From Phanerodontia chrysosporium (taxonomy: Eukaryota > Basidiomycota > Agaricomycetes > Polyporales > Phanerochaetaceae): DNA of 64,000 bases. The DNA is taken from NCBI GenBank assembly GCA_001910725.1, contig MJGA01000003.1, positions 1,550,001 to 1,614,000 of the forward strand, written 5' to 3'. The translations under genes were made by a program, and so were the position numbers. Of the stretch, positions 23,743 to 36,073 are shown piece by piece. Numbering within the stretch: the stretch's first letter is position 1; each line of letters starts with the position of its first letter. The notes below the pieces were generated by a model. The model did no database searches, was not told the DNA's origin, and worked only from the letters and a program-made list of their open reading frames with translations.

Positions 23743-24695
23743 GGTGGCCTTTCGCTGTGGTCCGCTTATACCCTACTTATTGGAATGACGAGGCGCTGCA
23801 AGCAGGAGAGTGCGGGCGTAATGGTGGGAGAACTGGAGAGCAATGACGGGGCTTATGGAGGGAGAAGGGCCACGAGATGGACGGCTGGTGGGCACGCGAC
23901 CTGGCAATTGCGTCCCAGGTTAGAACTGTCGGTACGATCTGCGAGAGACCCTATACGCACCTTGATATCTGCGACAAAAGCGCGATACACGGCGCGCTAT
24001 AGACAGCGTTCAGAGGGACTCTGCGGAAAAGTCGCGAAGTCTGTGTAAAGTGCGAACTCACAGAACACCCTGGCTAGATATAACTTTGAACATAGCATCG
24101 CAACAAGCACGTCTGATGCGCCTGTTATCTCATCTTGCGAGCAAGCTGTGCAAGCCTGGCAACATCGTTGGTGTATGCATCGTCTCCTTGACGCAAGGCC
24201 TGCAGGACATTAAGAAGGTGAGGCAGCAGGCATGCTGGGGTCCGGGACATGCGTGATCAGCGAGGCCATAGATACCTCTCTTGTCTCTTTCTTACCATCT
24301 ATACTCCCTTGTAACAGCCCTCGGAGGAATGTTGAAGGTGATGGGTGTGTGGACAACAGTGCGGAAGTCGCGTGTGGCGCCTCCCGCGCCATGACACGTG
24401 CTCTCAGCGGGAACACGCCTGCGTCGCATTGGCGCACCGCCCTGCACCTTTGGCTTGTTCGATCTCTTGAAAGTCATTGAGTGCCGACAAATGTCATGTC
24501 GTAATCAGATAGTATTATGTATGTCTAGGAACGACAGCATCATCTCCACACAGCACAAACAGACGACGAAAGCAAGCAGTCAGGACATACGGGTATGTAA
24601 TAGGCGTCACCGCAGAGACGCTTGGGGAGCCCTAAAGCTTAAAGCCTCCGGCAGATCCTCCAGCGACCCCTCGGCTGGGCGGGCGAAATGGACGT
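23743..24695. other. Intergenic region, no gene recognised
   Basis: A 950-bp gap between the F-box gene start and the end of SLD2. It holds only short, unconvincing open frames. It should contain the F-box gene promoter; GGTATAAGC lies about 30 bp upstream of the 23742 ATG. Confidence 0.5.
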
Positions 24696-26681
24696 CTAGA
24701 GCTCGGCAGCCTCCCATGGCACCGGCTCGCCTTCCCATTCGTCTTCGCTCGTCTCGCCCCTCGCCTTGCGCCCCTTTGCCCCAGGCAGCTCGAGCCCGTC
24801 CTCGGACTCGCTGCTGAACTCGCCTGCGCCCCAAATCTCGCCGCCGTGGCTCGGGTCGTAGTGCGCGCGGCGTCCGTACAGGAGGCCCTGCACAAGCTTG
24901 TCTTCGTCCTCCAGCTCGGGCGCGACGTGTGGTGGCGGGCTGAGTGCAAGCACGCGCCTCAGGTCTTCCGGTAAGTGGACCTCAAATTTCTCTTCCGGTT
25001 GTCCTGCGGTGTCCTGTTCCAAGTGTGAAGCCGCTGGGACATGCGTCAGCTCAAAGTCGGGCTCAGAATCGGGCTCTGGCTCTGGACCCTCGCTCGCCAA
25101 AATGTCCTGGCTTTGGCTTCGATGTCGATTCCATTTCCAGGGAGCTCCTTGACCTTGAGATCCTCCTCGTCCGGCTCCTCTTCAGACTCTTCGCCGCCTT
25201 CTGCCAGCATCTTGCTCTTTTTCCGTGCTAGAGCTCTGCCCTTGCCCTTGTCGATGTACTTCGGCTGTTGCGGGTCCGCCGGTGGTGATGGCGGGAGAAG
25301 CGGGAGAGCGATCAGCGTTTGTTTTGGTGTTGTCTGCGAAGGATGATCCGGAGAGGGTGATGAAGAGCGTTTTCGCGACTTTGTCGAGGCACTCTCCGAC
25401 ACCGATTTACCAGCAGACCACAGGTCATCTTTGCCTGGAAGTAGAGCTCTAGGACCTTTGCACCGTTCTTCACGGGCTTTGGAGGCGCGGACTTGGCTGA
25501 GACAGCGGGTGAGAAGTCAGGTGCCTTCAATTTCGCCGATGAACCCTTGGACGAAGTAGAGATGTCCCAGTCCATCTCGTCGTCCGAGTGCTCCGAACAG
25601 GGTGAGAGCGCCCTTGATTTGGCTGCTTCGAGCCGTTCTCCTTGCTCGACGCGAACCCGAACGCGAAGAGCCCCTTCCCGTTTGCCGACTTGGACCGCGT
25701 CAGACCTGGTTCCTTTGCGCGTCCAGCGGCTGCAGGAACCGGCTGCACAGCGGAGGAGCGGCTTCGTCGAAAAGAACCTTAAACTGCTTCTTGCCTACAG
25801 GTGGTTTGGCGGCGTATCTTCGATGAAGTGCTCTCCGCGGCGGACGGGCTCGTCGTCATCGCTCAGGTCCACGGTGTCGAATCGGAGGGCGGGCTGGACG
25901 GGTAGCCTGTCGGCGAGGCGGAGCCGCTTCTCCTTGACAGGCGAGGGCGAGACGGGCTCGCCGCGCAGTCGTTTACGTGCGCGCGTGACAGCATTCTTGT
26001 CGCGCGGCGGCAGGGCATTGGACGAGGAGGCTGCGGACGGAGGATGTTCGGTAGTGTCCGTATAGGAAGCAGGCTCGTTGTGCTGCGGGGTGTGATGTGG
26101 GAGCGGAGAGAGGGTGTGCTGGGGCGAGTTGGCCTTGTGGGGCTGGACGATAAGCGGAAATGGGTCCTCCTCGAGCTCTTGTATGGGCGGCTCGGGGGCT
26201 CTGCGCGGTTCACGGGGCGGCTTGGCCTTGGTGGGAGTCTTGAACGGGTTCGCACGAGAGGCTGAGGCGAGGAGCGAAGGTATGGGCAGGACAGGATGTT
26301 CGGGAGAGACGGGCCGTTGTCTGCCGTGCTTGTTCTTTACCGGCGAGAAGGGATTGGACGTGACGGCGGGCGGGTCTAGCTTGACTGGACGCGCCTTGGA
26401 CTTTGAGGTGGATAGGAGAGTCGATGACGTGGATGGCCGCGGTTGTTCTCGCGCAGGCTCGGAGCGAGAGGCTGGCTGGGACTGTTTCGAAAGCTTCTTG
26501 TAGAGCTTGTACTTTTCGGCTGGGAGGTGGTGGTTAGCGTGAACGGGAGTGGGGAGATGGGCGGGCACAGACCGATGTCAGGGAGGTCTTTTATCTCCTG
26601 GACGGTGGGGTCGCGTCCGTGCTGCTGTCTGAAGAGCCTCTCCCATGATTTGATGTCTGCGCGGAGGGTGGACACGTCCAT
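24696..26681 (-). CDS. SLD2: DNA replication initiation factor Sld2 (Drc1/RecQL4 N-terminal-like)
   Basis: Sld2 is a CDK target that binds Dpb11 to start DNA replication. The N-terminus DVSTLRADIKSWERLFRQQH, with EIKDLPDI and, after an intron, AEKYKLYKKLSK, is the family signature (SLD2/RECQL4 domain). The middle is disordered with many S/T-P sites (SPVKNK, SPSPVKEK). The C-terminal end has LVQGLLYGRRAHYDPSHGGE and IWGAGEF, close to the conserved fungal Sld2 tail. The start is the ATG of MDVSTL. Five one-base losses separate otherwise coherent segments, near 25806 (AAA run), 25760, 25635, 25454 and 25115. It is divergent from the next gene with 225 bp between starts. Confidence 0.82.
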
Positions 26682-26906
26682 GTTGGCCAGAGAGTGAGCA
26701 GCGAGACGCCGCAGACGCGCCTGGCACGTCCACGTGGGGATCACGTGTCGCCCACAATGAGGCGTGCAATTGAGCCCTGCCATGTCCTCGCTTGTTGTCC
26801 CTCTCGTCTCTCTTGGCCTGATGCCTCCCCGCTTCTCACACTGACCGCCACCCCTCCCTCGCCCTTCCCGCCCGCCCGTCCTGGTCGTCGTCTCCAGCCC
26901 GGAGAG

Positions 26907-29900
26907 ATGTACCGCCAGCACGCCGAACATGCCTACTCTCGTCCTCCACAGCACCAGGGCGCCATCTCCCATGACGAACACTCTCAAACCTTCTATTCCT
27001 CATATCCTCAACAGGCTGCCTATTCCGCGCACCAACCCAGCCAGATCCCGCCTACTACCAAGGGCCGCCTCCTCCCAAGCAGCAGTCCATATACGGCCCC
27101 CGCTCGCCCATCACCAGCACTCTCACCAGCAGAAGCACTCACAACGTCCCATCCGCTCTAGACCCATTCCCCCTCCCAATTCAAGGAGGACCCTGCCTTT
27201 TCATCCGACCCTCTCTCAAATCCTCTCGCAGGCTTCACCAATTTCGTCATGAACTCTAGCGAGGAGATCGTCCCTGGTGCAGGCAATCAGGTCAGTCTCA
27301 CATCATACCTTCCAATAGAATATACTATTCCTCCTCCTCCTCCTGCTGAAGCGCGAATATGCTGACGACATTCTCGGCTGCAGGGCTACGTTTCTCCTCA
27401 GGGGACCTCTTCAAAGCGTGACCCTTCCGCGATATATGCCTACCCTCCAGCACCCCCAGTCTCGCAGACTCCAGCAAATGCTCACTACCGACCATCGTCA
27501 ATCCATCCGCATGCTAGCACGGGAAGCCACCACAGCCGCCCTCCATCCGAGGCCGACTCGTTCTATGCACATTCCCCTTCGCCTCTGCCCACAACGGCAG
27601 CTACCCTAGGGACCCGCGTGGCTCCAACGATGCCTCCAGTGTTCACCTCGCCTATGACGAGCCTAACGAGCGAGTCATCCCACCTGAGCCGTCGTCTGCT
27701 GCGCGCCAGTCGTACTACAGCAAGTACGCAGAGTCGGAGGATGGCCCTCGGCCGGAAGAGCATTCAAGCTCAAGCCACAAGCTGCACAAAGCGAGGAAAG
27801 CCGACGAGGACAGGAGGCAGGCCAGTCAAGCCTCCCTTGCGCGCAGCGTGAACACGTCGTATTCCTCAAGCAAATCCTCGTCTGCCTCGTCTTTTGCGCG
27901 TGCGCAAAGTGGCGACGTCTCGATCGCGTCCTCCAAGTCCAAGTCGAGTCTCCGCGTTGTAAATCCGGATCCATATGCCATTTTTATGCCGCAGCAGCAC
28001 TCGCCGGATACGTCCGCGTCCAGTATCTCTTCATCAAGCGAAGGGCCACATACTCCCCCATCTTCCCATGGGCACTTTGACCCGAATGCGCGTACCTGCC
28101 TCACAGTGACAAGGGATACTTGGACGATAAGCGCCTACGAAGGGAGAAGTCCAGAGAGGCTGCGCTAGACCAAGACGAGCATAACCATGAGCATAAACAG
28201 CCCGCCGCAGAGGCCCCTCCAGCGTACACACCCCTTCCTACGCCTACAGAGACTGTTGCTGTTGCAGGACCCTCAGACGATCGCGGCAGCAAGGTGGAAT
28301 ACGGTATGGGCCCCGTGCAGGTGACCCTTACGCCTGACGGCATCTCCCTCGACCCGCTTCAGCCCTCTGTATCACAAGCATCGGCATCAAGTTCTTCGTC
28401 GAAGCGAACGAGGCGAGAGCCGGCGGACAATGTCGAGCGCCCAGCAATGCCGCAAGGGATCGTCTCCGCACCTGAGCTGCACATGCCACCTCAGCGCGAG
28501 GACCCCGCACGCCCTGCCACGGTGCCCATCGCGGTCCCCTTCCCTGCGTCCGCCGCGAGTGCGCCTCCTCTTGCAAGCACGCCCTCCTCCGCGCCCTCCG
28601 CAGCAGGTTCGGCCGCACCGCCGTTGGTCAAGACTCGCTCGCGCAAGCCGAGCGTCGCAACGCCCCCAAAGGACCTTGATAAGATCGACGAGCTGGACGA
28701 GACAGACCCCCTGGGCGTCGCGTGGCACATGCCCGGCCCTTACGATGCTATCCCAAAGCTTGCGAAGGCTTCTCAATCAGGGTTCCCTAGCGGTGGAGGA
28801 GGCGCACCCAAGATTTTCGTGAGTTTGCTTAGATAGGATCTCACGAATATGTACTGACTCGTTGACAGGCTGCTCAGGCTGATGGAGATGGTCAAGGTGG
28901 TAGTGGCGGCGGTGGTCCTTCGAACGTACGTCTCATCCTCTCTCCATCAGGTGTACTTACCTACGCAAAATATCGCGGACAGGGCCGACGCAAGCTGCTC
29001 GCGGTAGATCCAAACACAACATCGTTCCCCGTCAAGCCGGGGCAGATCTTCCCGTCTATCGCACCGCCCATGCGACCACCTCCACCGTTCGCAGCTCCTG
29101 TACCGTCCCAGGCGCCATTCTCACCCACTGTACGGCAAGCGTATGTGAACAACCACATGGTCCCTGGCGTGGCCCCTCCCGAACCACCTCCACCGCTGTT
29201 CTCGCCGACACCAAGCGAGATGGCCCGCCAGCACAGCGCCCGAGACCTACGCCGCCAGAGACGCGAGCGTGAGAGGGAGTCGATCGTGGTGAACCAGCCG
29301 AACCTGAGCGGCGTAGGTACCGCCTATGCGAGCACTCTCTCTGAGGGACATTCCATGAGTGGAAGTTCTGGCCTTGCAAGCTCCGCCTCCGGTCATGGCT
29401 CGGCGCCACGTTCGAACGAGCATGTGCAAGGCATGCAGCCACCTATGCAGATGCAGCGCGAGCAGCATATCCACCAACACTATCAACACAGCAGCAGCAG
29501 CAGCATGCATCACATCGCCCTCACCCTCACCCGGTTCAGCCACCGCCGCCTATGCACTCGCAAGAGCAGCGTCTCAAGGCGCAGAGTAGCCGGAACACGC
29601 TGTCACGCTCGCGATCTGCGCCAAACTCTGCACCACCTTCTGGCCCTCCGTCATCGACACCCTCCTCTGGCTCGTCTCATTCGAGCCATCAGCAGATGCT
29701 CTCGAATGAGCCACCTCCGACACCAGACATTCAAGCTGCCTCCGCCGCCTCCACCGCCCTCACATCCGATCCCTCCTCCGCCTGCATCAGTGCGTAGTGC
29801 CGGCGCGCCAAGCGTGCACTCCAGCGCGCACTCCAGTGCGACGAACAGGAGCCAGATGCCGCCGAGCAACCGGTACATGCCCAAGAAGCTCGTGATGCCG

Positions 29901-30468
29901 ACGCCGCTGCAGCCCATGCAGCCGCTGCCCGGGCAGGCGCCGTCCGCGCAGACGCAGCCGCAGGCCGCGCCGGCCGGCGGGCTACGCAGGAAGCGCCTCA
30001 CGCGGTGTGCCGCTGAAGCACAGCCAGACGCTGCCGCCGCGCAGCGTGCGCCCGCAGGCGCAGGAGATCCCGATGAGCCACGGCAAGAACGTGCTCCGGA
30101 AGCACAAGGAGAACGGGCGCGAGGCTGCGGCGGCGGCGCCCGCCGCGGAACGCATGGCGCGCTCGCAGAGCTCGCGTGCGGGTGTGAGCGCGAGCGCGAG
30201 CACGACGTCGCTCGGCCGCGGTCTCGCGCGTGGCGAGGCGGGCGCGACAGCGGTCTGGGAGGGCCGTGTCGTCGTTGTCCCCGAGGAGAAGAAGAAGAGC
30301 GGCGGGATCGGGGCCTTGTTTGGTTTCGGCGGGAGCAGCAGCAGCAGCAGGGAGAAAGAACGGGAGAGGGAGAAGGAGAGGGTCCTCGCGGAGAGGGCGC
30401 GCGAGCGGGAGAGGGAGAGAGAGGCGAGGGAGAGGGAGAAGAGGAAGCTGAGCAAGCCCAGGCGGTGA
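26907..30468 (+). CDS. Large disordered protein with charged Arg/Glu-rich tail, function unknown
   Basis: It starts at MYRQHAEHAYSRPP. Most of it is Ser/Pro/Gln-rich and disordered. Two parts look constrained: an exon pair around 28920-29070 (RLILSPSGVLTYAKYRGQG, then KLLAVDPNTTSFPVKPGQ), and a block near 30010-30110 (GVPLKHSQTLPPRS, MSHGKNVLRKHKENG). The C-terminus is a highly charged run of R/E repeats, probably a long single helix, ending KRKLSKPRR. Introns lie at about 27291-27383 and 28819-28868. The frame must be corrected about eight times (near 27064, 27165-27178 twice, 27590, 28095, 29510, 29750 and 30000). Most are losses of a C or G in short runs. I do not recognise the family. Confidence 0.6.
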
Positions 30469-31232
30469 GCGAGGGGGATTGAATAGGCCCCAGCCCTGGG
30501 GGCGCTCACCCTCGGCAGCTATTCTCGTCTGCCGGCCTCGAGACGACGGCTTCACGGCTTCCACGACACGACACAGGTGGCGAGGCTCGCCACCGCCGAT
30601 AATGAACACGCATGTTCAACGACCGCACGACGCTTCATGCACACGCACTTACCAAAACGTTATCCGACAAGCGAACCACCTTCATACCCACCGACACGAC
30701 TGCCCTTTTAATCGCTAATCGTTTCTCTGCATGCACGGCTACCCTGGATCTTATGGACCCGTATCTCGCCTCGGCAACGCACCACCCCGCATCTTGACTC
30801 TGCGCATCTCATTTTCTTGGATCCATGGCTCACATCGGATATAATCTGTGGCATAGTGGTTGATCGACACTCTTAGTAGCTCTGTATTATGCTCTGCCAG
30901 CCTGTAGTATTGTAATCGACCCATGCTTTGCTCTCGTGGACATTAGCTGTCTCCATAACACGTACCTAGACACGTCGCAATTCGCTATCATGATCTCATG
31001 ATACCGCGCGAAAAAGTCTAGATGGAAAGACAGTGTATCAAGCATGCGAGGTATAGTCTACAGCATGGGCACCGCGAGCGTGCGGCGCACCTATTATAAT
31101 ACAGGCATAAGCGAGGGGCGTACAGTGGGATATTACAGCTGTGGGGATGTCGACCAAGTAGGGTGGAATGCTGGTAGTTGCACAGGAATGTCGAGTGATG
31201 TGGAGGTTGTGGTACAAGCAATGTACTAGTCG
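30469..31232. other. Convergent 3' intergenic region
   Basis: 764 bp between two converging genes. Only short open frames and AT-richer sequence are seen; it presumably holds both 3' untranslated regions and terminators. Confidence 0.5.
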
Positions 31233-32539
31233 TCAAATGGGGTCGTCATCATATGGGCTCGTTTCGTCATCTGCGCCTTTGCATCTTCCTCCACGTTCTG
31301 TTCGCTGCGCAAAGGGCTTCTCCGTCGTTCGTCGTCCTCTGGGAGGGCTTGCAGATTGCTCGTTCGCTGCGCGCGCGCGCGCGCTCCGTCGTGGTATTTT
31401 CAGTACGTGAGAACGACGACTGCGCGGCTCCGGCGCAGGCGGCGCGGACTCGGCTGCCACTGCTCCTCGTCTTCGCCGCCCAGCGCGATTGCGCCGCAGA
31501 CGGTGCTGGGGTCGATCCTGCTGAGCTGGTGCAGGAAGAAGAGGAGGAACACGGGCTGCGCGAGCACGTCAAGCGCGCCGTACGCGCCCGCCGCCGCCGC
31601 GGGCGCAAGCGCGTACGAACTGTGCGCGAGGACGTACGTCGCGGGGTAGCCGAGCAGCACGAGCGCAAGGAGCGCAGCAGAGCAGAGGTAGCGCGCGCCG
31701 AACGCGTCGCCGGCGGCGTATGCGGACTTGGCGCCCTTGACGAGCAGGTTGTGACTGGGTTGATGACGTAGGGAGTCAGCATACACGGATGCGAGAAAAG
31801 CGCACAGTCAGCGGGCCAGACGCACATGACAAAGCCAAAGGCGACGCCCCCGAGCAGCGTGAATTCGCGCGCGTATGCAGGCGCGAGCCCCGCGATGAGG
31901 CTCGAGAGCACGAGCACGACGGAGGCGAAGAGGGTGACGAGAATTTCAAAGAGTGAAAGGCCCGTCACGAGCAGCACGGAGAGCAGGAGGAGTGGGAGAT
32001 TGATGGTCCACATAATGTACCACACATACTGCAAGTCCCGGCTGTCCTGTGAGCGCCGCCCGTTAACAATTGAGAAGCCAAAGCGGTACGCACCGAGACG
32101 GGTGCTCCTCCGCCTATCTGCGCTCCTGGACTGGAAGTGCCTGTGCGCGCAAGGGTGTCGGTTAGCGTGCATTGGCCGGCTGTGGAATGAGACAGAAGAC
32201 GCACTGAGATCAAAGGCCATGCTGAAGTAGGCCAGGCTCGCGGTCGTGAGCACCACTATCGCAATCTGGTGGAAGAGGCGGATGCCTCGCGGCCGCTGCG
32301 TGTGCGGGTTAGCGAACAAGGGACGCGGGCAGGGAAAGTCTTGGCCAGCTCGCAGGGAGAGGGAAGCCCGTCCCTGGGCCGGAGGTGCTCACCATGAGGT
32401 CGAGGACTATGGTGGCGAGCAGCGAGGAGAGCATGCAGACAAAGGCGAGCCAGTACCAGTTGTAGCCGTGCATGGTGAGGTAGAGGCCGATGTCGAGGAG
32501 GCTTGGGTAGGCCTCAGAGGGCTGCTGCTGGGTAGTCAT
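31233..32539 (-). CDS. Opsin-related seven-helix membrane protein (Hsp30/Yro2-like)
   Basis: A microbial-rhodopsin-fold protein. Helix A is YWLAFVCMLSSLLATIV, helix B LFHQIAIVVLTTASLAYFSM, and helix C contains YIMWTINLPLLLL, matching the family's Y-x-D-W-x-x-T-x-P-L-L-L-L. Helix G contains YGALDVLAQPVFLLFFL. The proton-acceptor Asp is Met, the Arg before it is Trp, and the retinal lysine position (LA-K-PVF) is Gln. It should therefore not bind retinal covalently or pump protons. Such opsin-related proteins in fungi are stress-linked plasma-membrane proteins. Introns precede RPRGIR and flank the exon STSSPGAQIGGGAPVS. The C-terminal tail to 31233 (RRSHVLKIPRRS) is in another frame from 31440 and needs a one-base correction or an intron. 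Confidence 0.82.
31369..31384. repeat. (GC)8 dinucleotide run
   Basis: Eight GC units within the region encoding the tail of the opsin-related protein (Ala/Arg codons). Such alternating purine-pyrimidine tracts can adopt Z-DNA and are prone to length change. Confidence 0.8.
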
Positions 32540-33128
32540 CGTCGGGCGGAGAGTGGGTCCTGGGGGGCGTGCGGGCGAGGGTGCGGGATGGGGGAGCGGA
32601 AGGAGAGGGAGGGAGGAGAGACGGGGAGGGCGGAGGAGAGAAGGGCAGGACGGGGTAGTTTTGGCTGACGGCCATAAATATCGGACGTCGGCACGCGCAT
32701 CAGGGAGAGGCCATCGAGGCTGGCGACTGACTAAACACCTCGACCCGAACGAGTCCTCCAAACGCCGACTCTGTCCGCTGTCCTATTCCGAACCCGCCTG
32801 CCCATTCACTCCCTACCCCTCTCCCCGCCCACGCCGTCGACCCTGCAATTCGTATAAACCCGGCCAGCGTGGGACCTCCTGACCCCCACAACTCGACCCA
32901 TGCCTCGCCTTGTGTCGCCGCCATCTCTCTCGACCCTCCGAGTCTGCCAACAAGCATAGAGTTCATCAGGACAAGTCTGGCTGTCCAAGATGTCACACTG
33001 TATGTGCTTCCCATGTGCGCAGTACGTATAAAGCACGCCCCAAACTCTATCACGCTGCTCGCCCCTTGTCTCGCACCGCCAACTCGACGCCCCTCTCCCA
33101 GCACAAAGCCATCGACTGCACTCCCAAC
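32540..33128. promoter_or_regulatory. Divergent promoter between the opsin-related and Lnt-like genes
   Basis: A 589-bp spacer between two start codons. Facing the plus-strand gene is TATAAAG at 33027-33033, about 96 bp before its ATG; another TATAAA lies at 32853-32858. Facing the minus-strand gene, TATTTAT at about 32674-32680 lies about 135 bp from its ATG. Confidence 0.45.
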
Positions 33129-34921
33129 ATGTCCCCTTCAAGCGGGATCCTCAAGTCGTTTGTCGTCTCCAAACCCGCGACCGCCTTTACGGCCTCTTCG
33201 GCCGCACTCGGTTTCTTCGCGCTGACGCCGACACCGCCGCTCATCCCCGTTGCGCTCCTAATCGCCATCGTGCGTCTCTCGGCGTGGACGTTCGCGCCCA
33301 GGCAGGGCGGGTACACCAAGGGCGCGCTCCAGGCACTCGCCATCGCCGCGGCGTCGGGCGCCGCGCACCTCGCGCCGGGCCTGGACGCGACGTCCACGCC
33401 GCAAGCCGCCTTCGTCGTGCTCGCCACCATCGCGCTCGGCGCTTCCGCCTTTGCCGTCGCCCTCGTCTTCGCCGGCGTGCGCTTCGGCCGCGCGGGCGCG
33501 TCACACTGGACGCGGCTCACGGTCTTCCCTGCGCTCTGGGCCTCCGGATGGGCCTCCATGGCACAAGTGACCGGCGTAGGTCAGCTTGTTACGTGGAGCC
33601 CCGTGACCGGACAGGGACCATATGTGTGGATGAGGCACCTATTCGGGCAGTGGGGTGTCGACTGGGTCACCGCGGCATGGGCGGTGGTGATCTCCGAGGT
33701 GTTGGGCGACTGGCTTATGGACGCCCCGCACCATGACGAGGATGCATTGGTTGACACGGATCCTCTCCTGGTCGATCATCCCCATCCCGAATATGGCACC
33801 GTTCCGCACTCGTCTTCGAAAGCCTCTACTCCATTGTCCCGATCACGCAGCCTTCTTGTCCTCACCAGCTTGCTGCTGCTGCTCATGCTACCCTCGTACA
33901 CGTCCCCACAGACACCTCTTCCGTACGTGGCCAGCGATGACATTACGAACCTCCGTGTTGCCTGTGCACTCCCCACTCCCTGCTCTGGCAACCCTACGCT
34001 CGACGACTACATATACGAGACAAAGCAGCTTCAAGCCTATGCCAACATTATTCTCTGGCCAGAAAGCGCAGTACGCTTTGAGAGCCCTGCAGAGCGCGAT
34101 GAGGCCTTTGCAGCGATTCAGAACAAGAGCGGCGCGACTAACAAGAAGCTGATTGGCGTGTCGTTCGAGGAGTATGTGCCTGCGGAGGCCGTGGGTCAGC
34201 CTGGTCACCGCTACAATGGGTTTGCACTCCTGCCCTTGAACGGTACTCCGGTCATGACATATTACAAGAGAAATCTTGTGCCCAGTATGTTGTTTACCAC
34301 TCGTCATTGTATCGCACACTGACAGGTTCGATAGTCACAGAATCTTTCTCACTGACACCGGGGACGGAGCCTCCCTCTGTCTTCACCATCGAGCTGGACA
34401 GACCGAAAGGCATCCAGGGTCCGAAGAAACGTCCGGTCCCCATCACTGCGTCGATCTGTCTCGACTTTGCATCAACGTCATCGTTCACACCGCTCGAGAG
34501 CCGCCCTGCACTGATCCTCGCACCGGGAAAGACATGGCATTCGAGCGTAGGGCTCGCGATGTGGGAGCAGGCAAAGGCGAGGGCGGCAGAGACGGGCGCG
34601 TCGGTGCTGTGGTGCGACGGTGGACGTGGCGGGCTGAGCGGCATCGCGAGTCCGCGGTACAGCGAGATAGTGCAGGTCGGGCCGGGCTCGTGGACGAAGC
34701 AGCTCGGGGTGCCGTATCCCTTCGACACGCGCCGAACATTCTACGAGCGCGGTGGGCAGCGCATGGCGTTCGCGGCGGTGTGGTTGGTCATCGCTGCTGG
34801 GGCTGCTATCGAGGGCGCGGTCGCGGCACTCGAGCGGAGTGGGGTGAGTGCGGGGACGGTGGTCCAGGCTGTGTTGCGCAAGGTCCGTCCTGGGAGGGAG
34901 AGCGAGCACCCGGAGTTTTAA
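33129..34921 (+). CDS. Apolipoprotein N-acyltransferase-like membrane protein (carbon-nitrogen hydrolase fold)
   Basis: The N-terminal half has about six to eight hydrophobic segments (AALGFFALTPTPPLIPVALL, AAFVVLATIALGASAFAVAL, SLLVLTSLLLLLMLP). The C-terminal half is a nitrilase-type domain. Its putative triad is Glu in IILWPESAVRF, Lys in MTYYKRNLVP and Cys in ITASICLDF. Bacterial Lnt has the same order (PE, YYK-x-x-LVP, CYE) and transfers an acyl chain to lipoproteins. The C-Y-E motif is C-L-D here. One intron (34285-34325) joins LVP-S to SIVTESFSL in frame, and a last hydrophobic helix (MAFAAVWLVIAAGAAIEGAV) precedes the end. Fungi lack bacterial lipoproteins, so the substrate is unknown. 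Confidence 0.8.
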
Positions 34922-36073
34922 TGAAGAAGGCCCCCACGGGACGTCGTCGTCCGCGGTCCGCGCTGTGAGTGCGTTCCTGAGGGTTGTTTGCACCCCGGAA
35001 TTTAGCAGCTAGTGTTATCGGGTCCCGTCAGAGTTCCTAGTCGTGATGTTCTTGTACGTGGTCGGTTCTGGTGTATTCATGATTGTGATGCATGTCTGAG
35101 AGGGTCGGGCGTGTCGTCGTCGTTACCGAGGGAGGCGTCGCCGTTGTGCGCGGTCAAAATGGCGTCAAATTCGGTGTGATCCGGGGCCGTCGCTGGCGGA
35201 TCCACGAAATTCGCAGTCGCTGGCTGGCCGAGGAGACGCCCGCGGGTGCGATCTGAGATCGAATACGGCATTGTGGCGCAGCGCTCTCCCATCAGAAGCA
35301 CCGACCCCGGCCCGAATAGGCAGCCGCCTTTCGTCCTCGCCCTCATTGCCGGACGCGTCCTCGACGCCGTGCAGGGCGTCCTCGCCGTCTGCAGCGTCCC
35401 CGACACACCCGGCGACGGCTGCCAGACATCTCGTGAGTGTCTCACATCACCGAGAGGCCGAGACTGACACACGCCCGCCCCCCGTCGTCGCTAGCTGCGC
35501 AGAACAGGGAAGGGGGCTTGCGCCCGCCGCCGCCGGAACTGGTGTAGTCGCTGCTGGCCCCTGCGATCAGCCTCTAAAGCTTTTTTCTCGCCGGGCGGCC
35601 ATGCGTCTCCACCACCAGTGTTCTGCCGCAACAACCGCGCATTTTTTTCGCTCGCATCACACACGCTCGCACCCACGCTTCCCCCCTGGTGTGGCCGCGC
35701 CGCTCGCGCACGCGCCCGCAAGTCACACTCCGCCGCCGCCAGCCCGTTGGCTCCCCCCCCCCGCCCTGGCGTCGTCCTAGAACCGTTCTTCCATCCAGAT
35801 CTTTCCAACCAGCGCGACCTGCGACACTCTGACAGGCGCCCGCCCGTCCCAAGGACACCTCGGCAGATAAATCCCTCCTCGAGCGCGTGCCCGCCCGCTC
35901 CCCTTCCCCTCTCGTCCAGCTCTTTTGGTTCTGTGTACCATCTTCTCTTCCCCGTACTAATATCCCTTCGGTCTGCCCGCCCCTCCTGCCCAGCACTGCG
36001 GATCACGAGGCTCATCCCGGCGCCCTGCTGTACATATCGAGTCGCGGTACGCAACCCAACACCGAGAGCATCA
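34922..36073. other. Long promoter/intergenic region with CT-rich tract
   Basis: 1.15 kb without a convincing gene. The last ~200 bp before the DUF6534-type ATG is strongly pyrimidine-rich, as in many fungal initiation regions. A run of at least ten C residues lies at about 35752-35762. Confidence 0.5.

Noticed and set aside
29470..29515. CAG-rich trinucleotide run as an unstable repeat
   Set aside because: Only about five units and part of a Gln/Ser-rich coding stretch; ordinary low complexity.
33241..33736. Arg-rich open frames on both strands inside the Lnt-like gene
   Set aside because: Shadow frames of a GC-rich coding region; composition (Arg/Ala only) is typical of such shadows.
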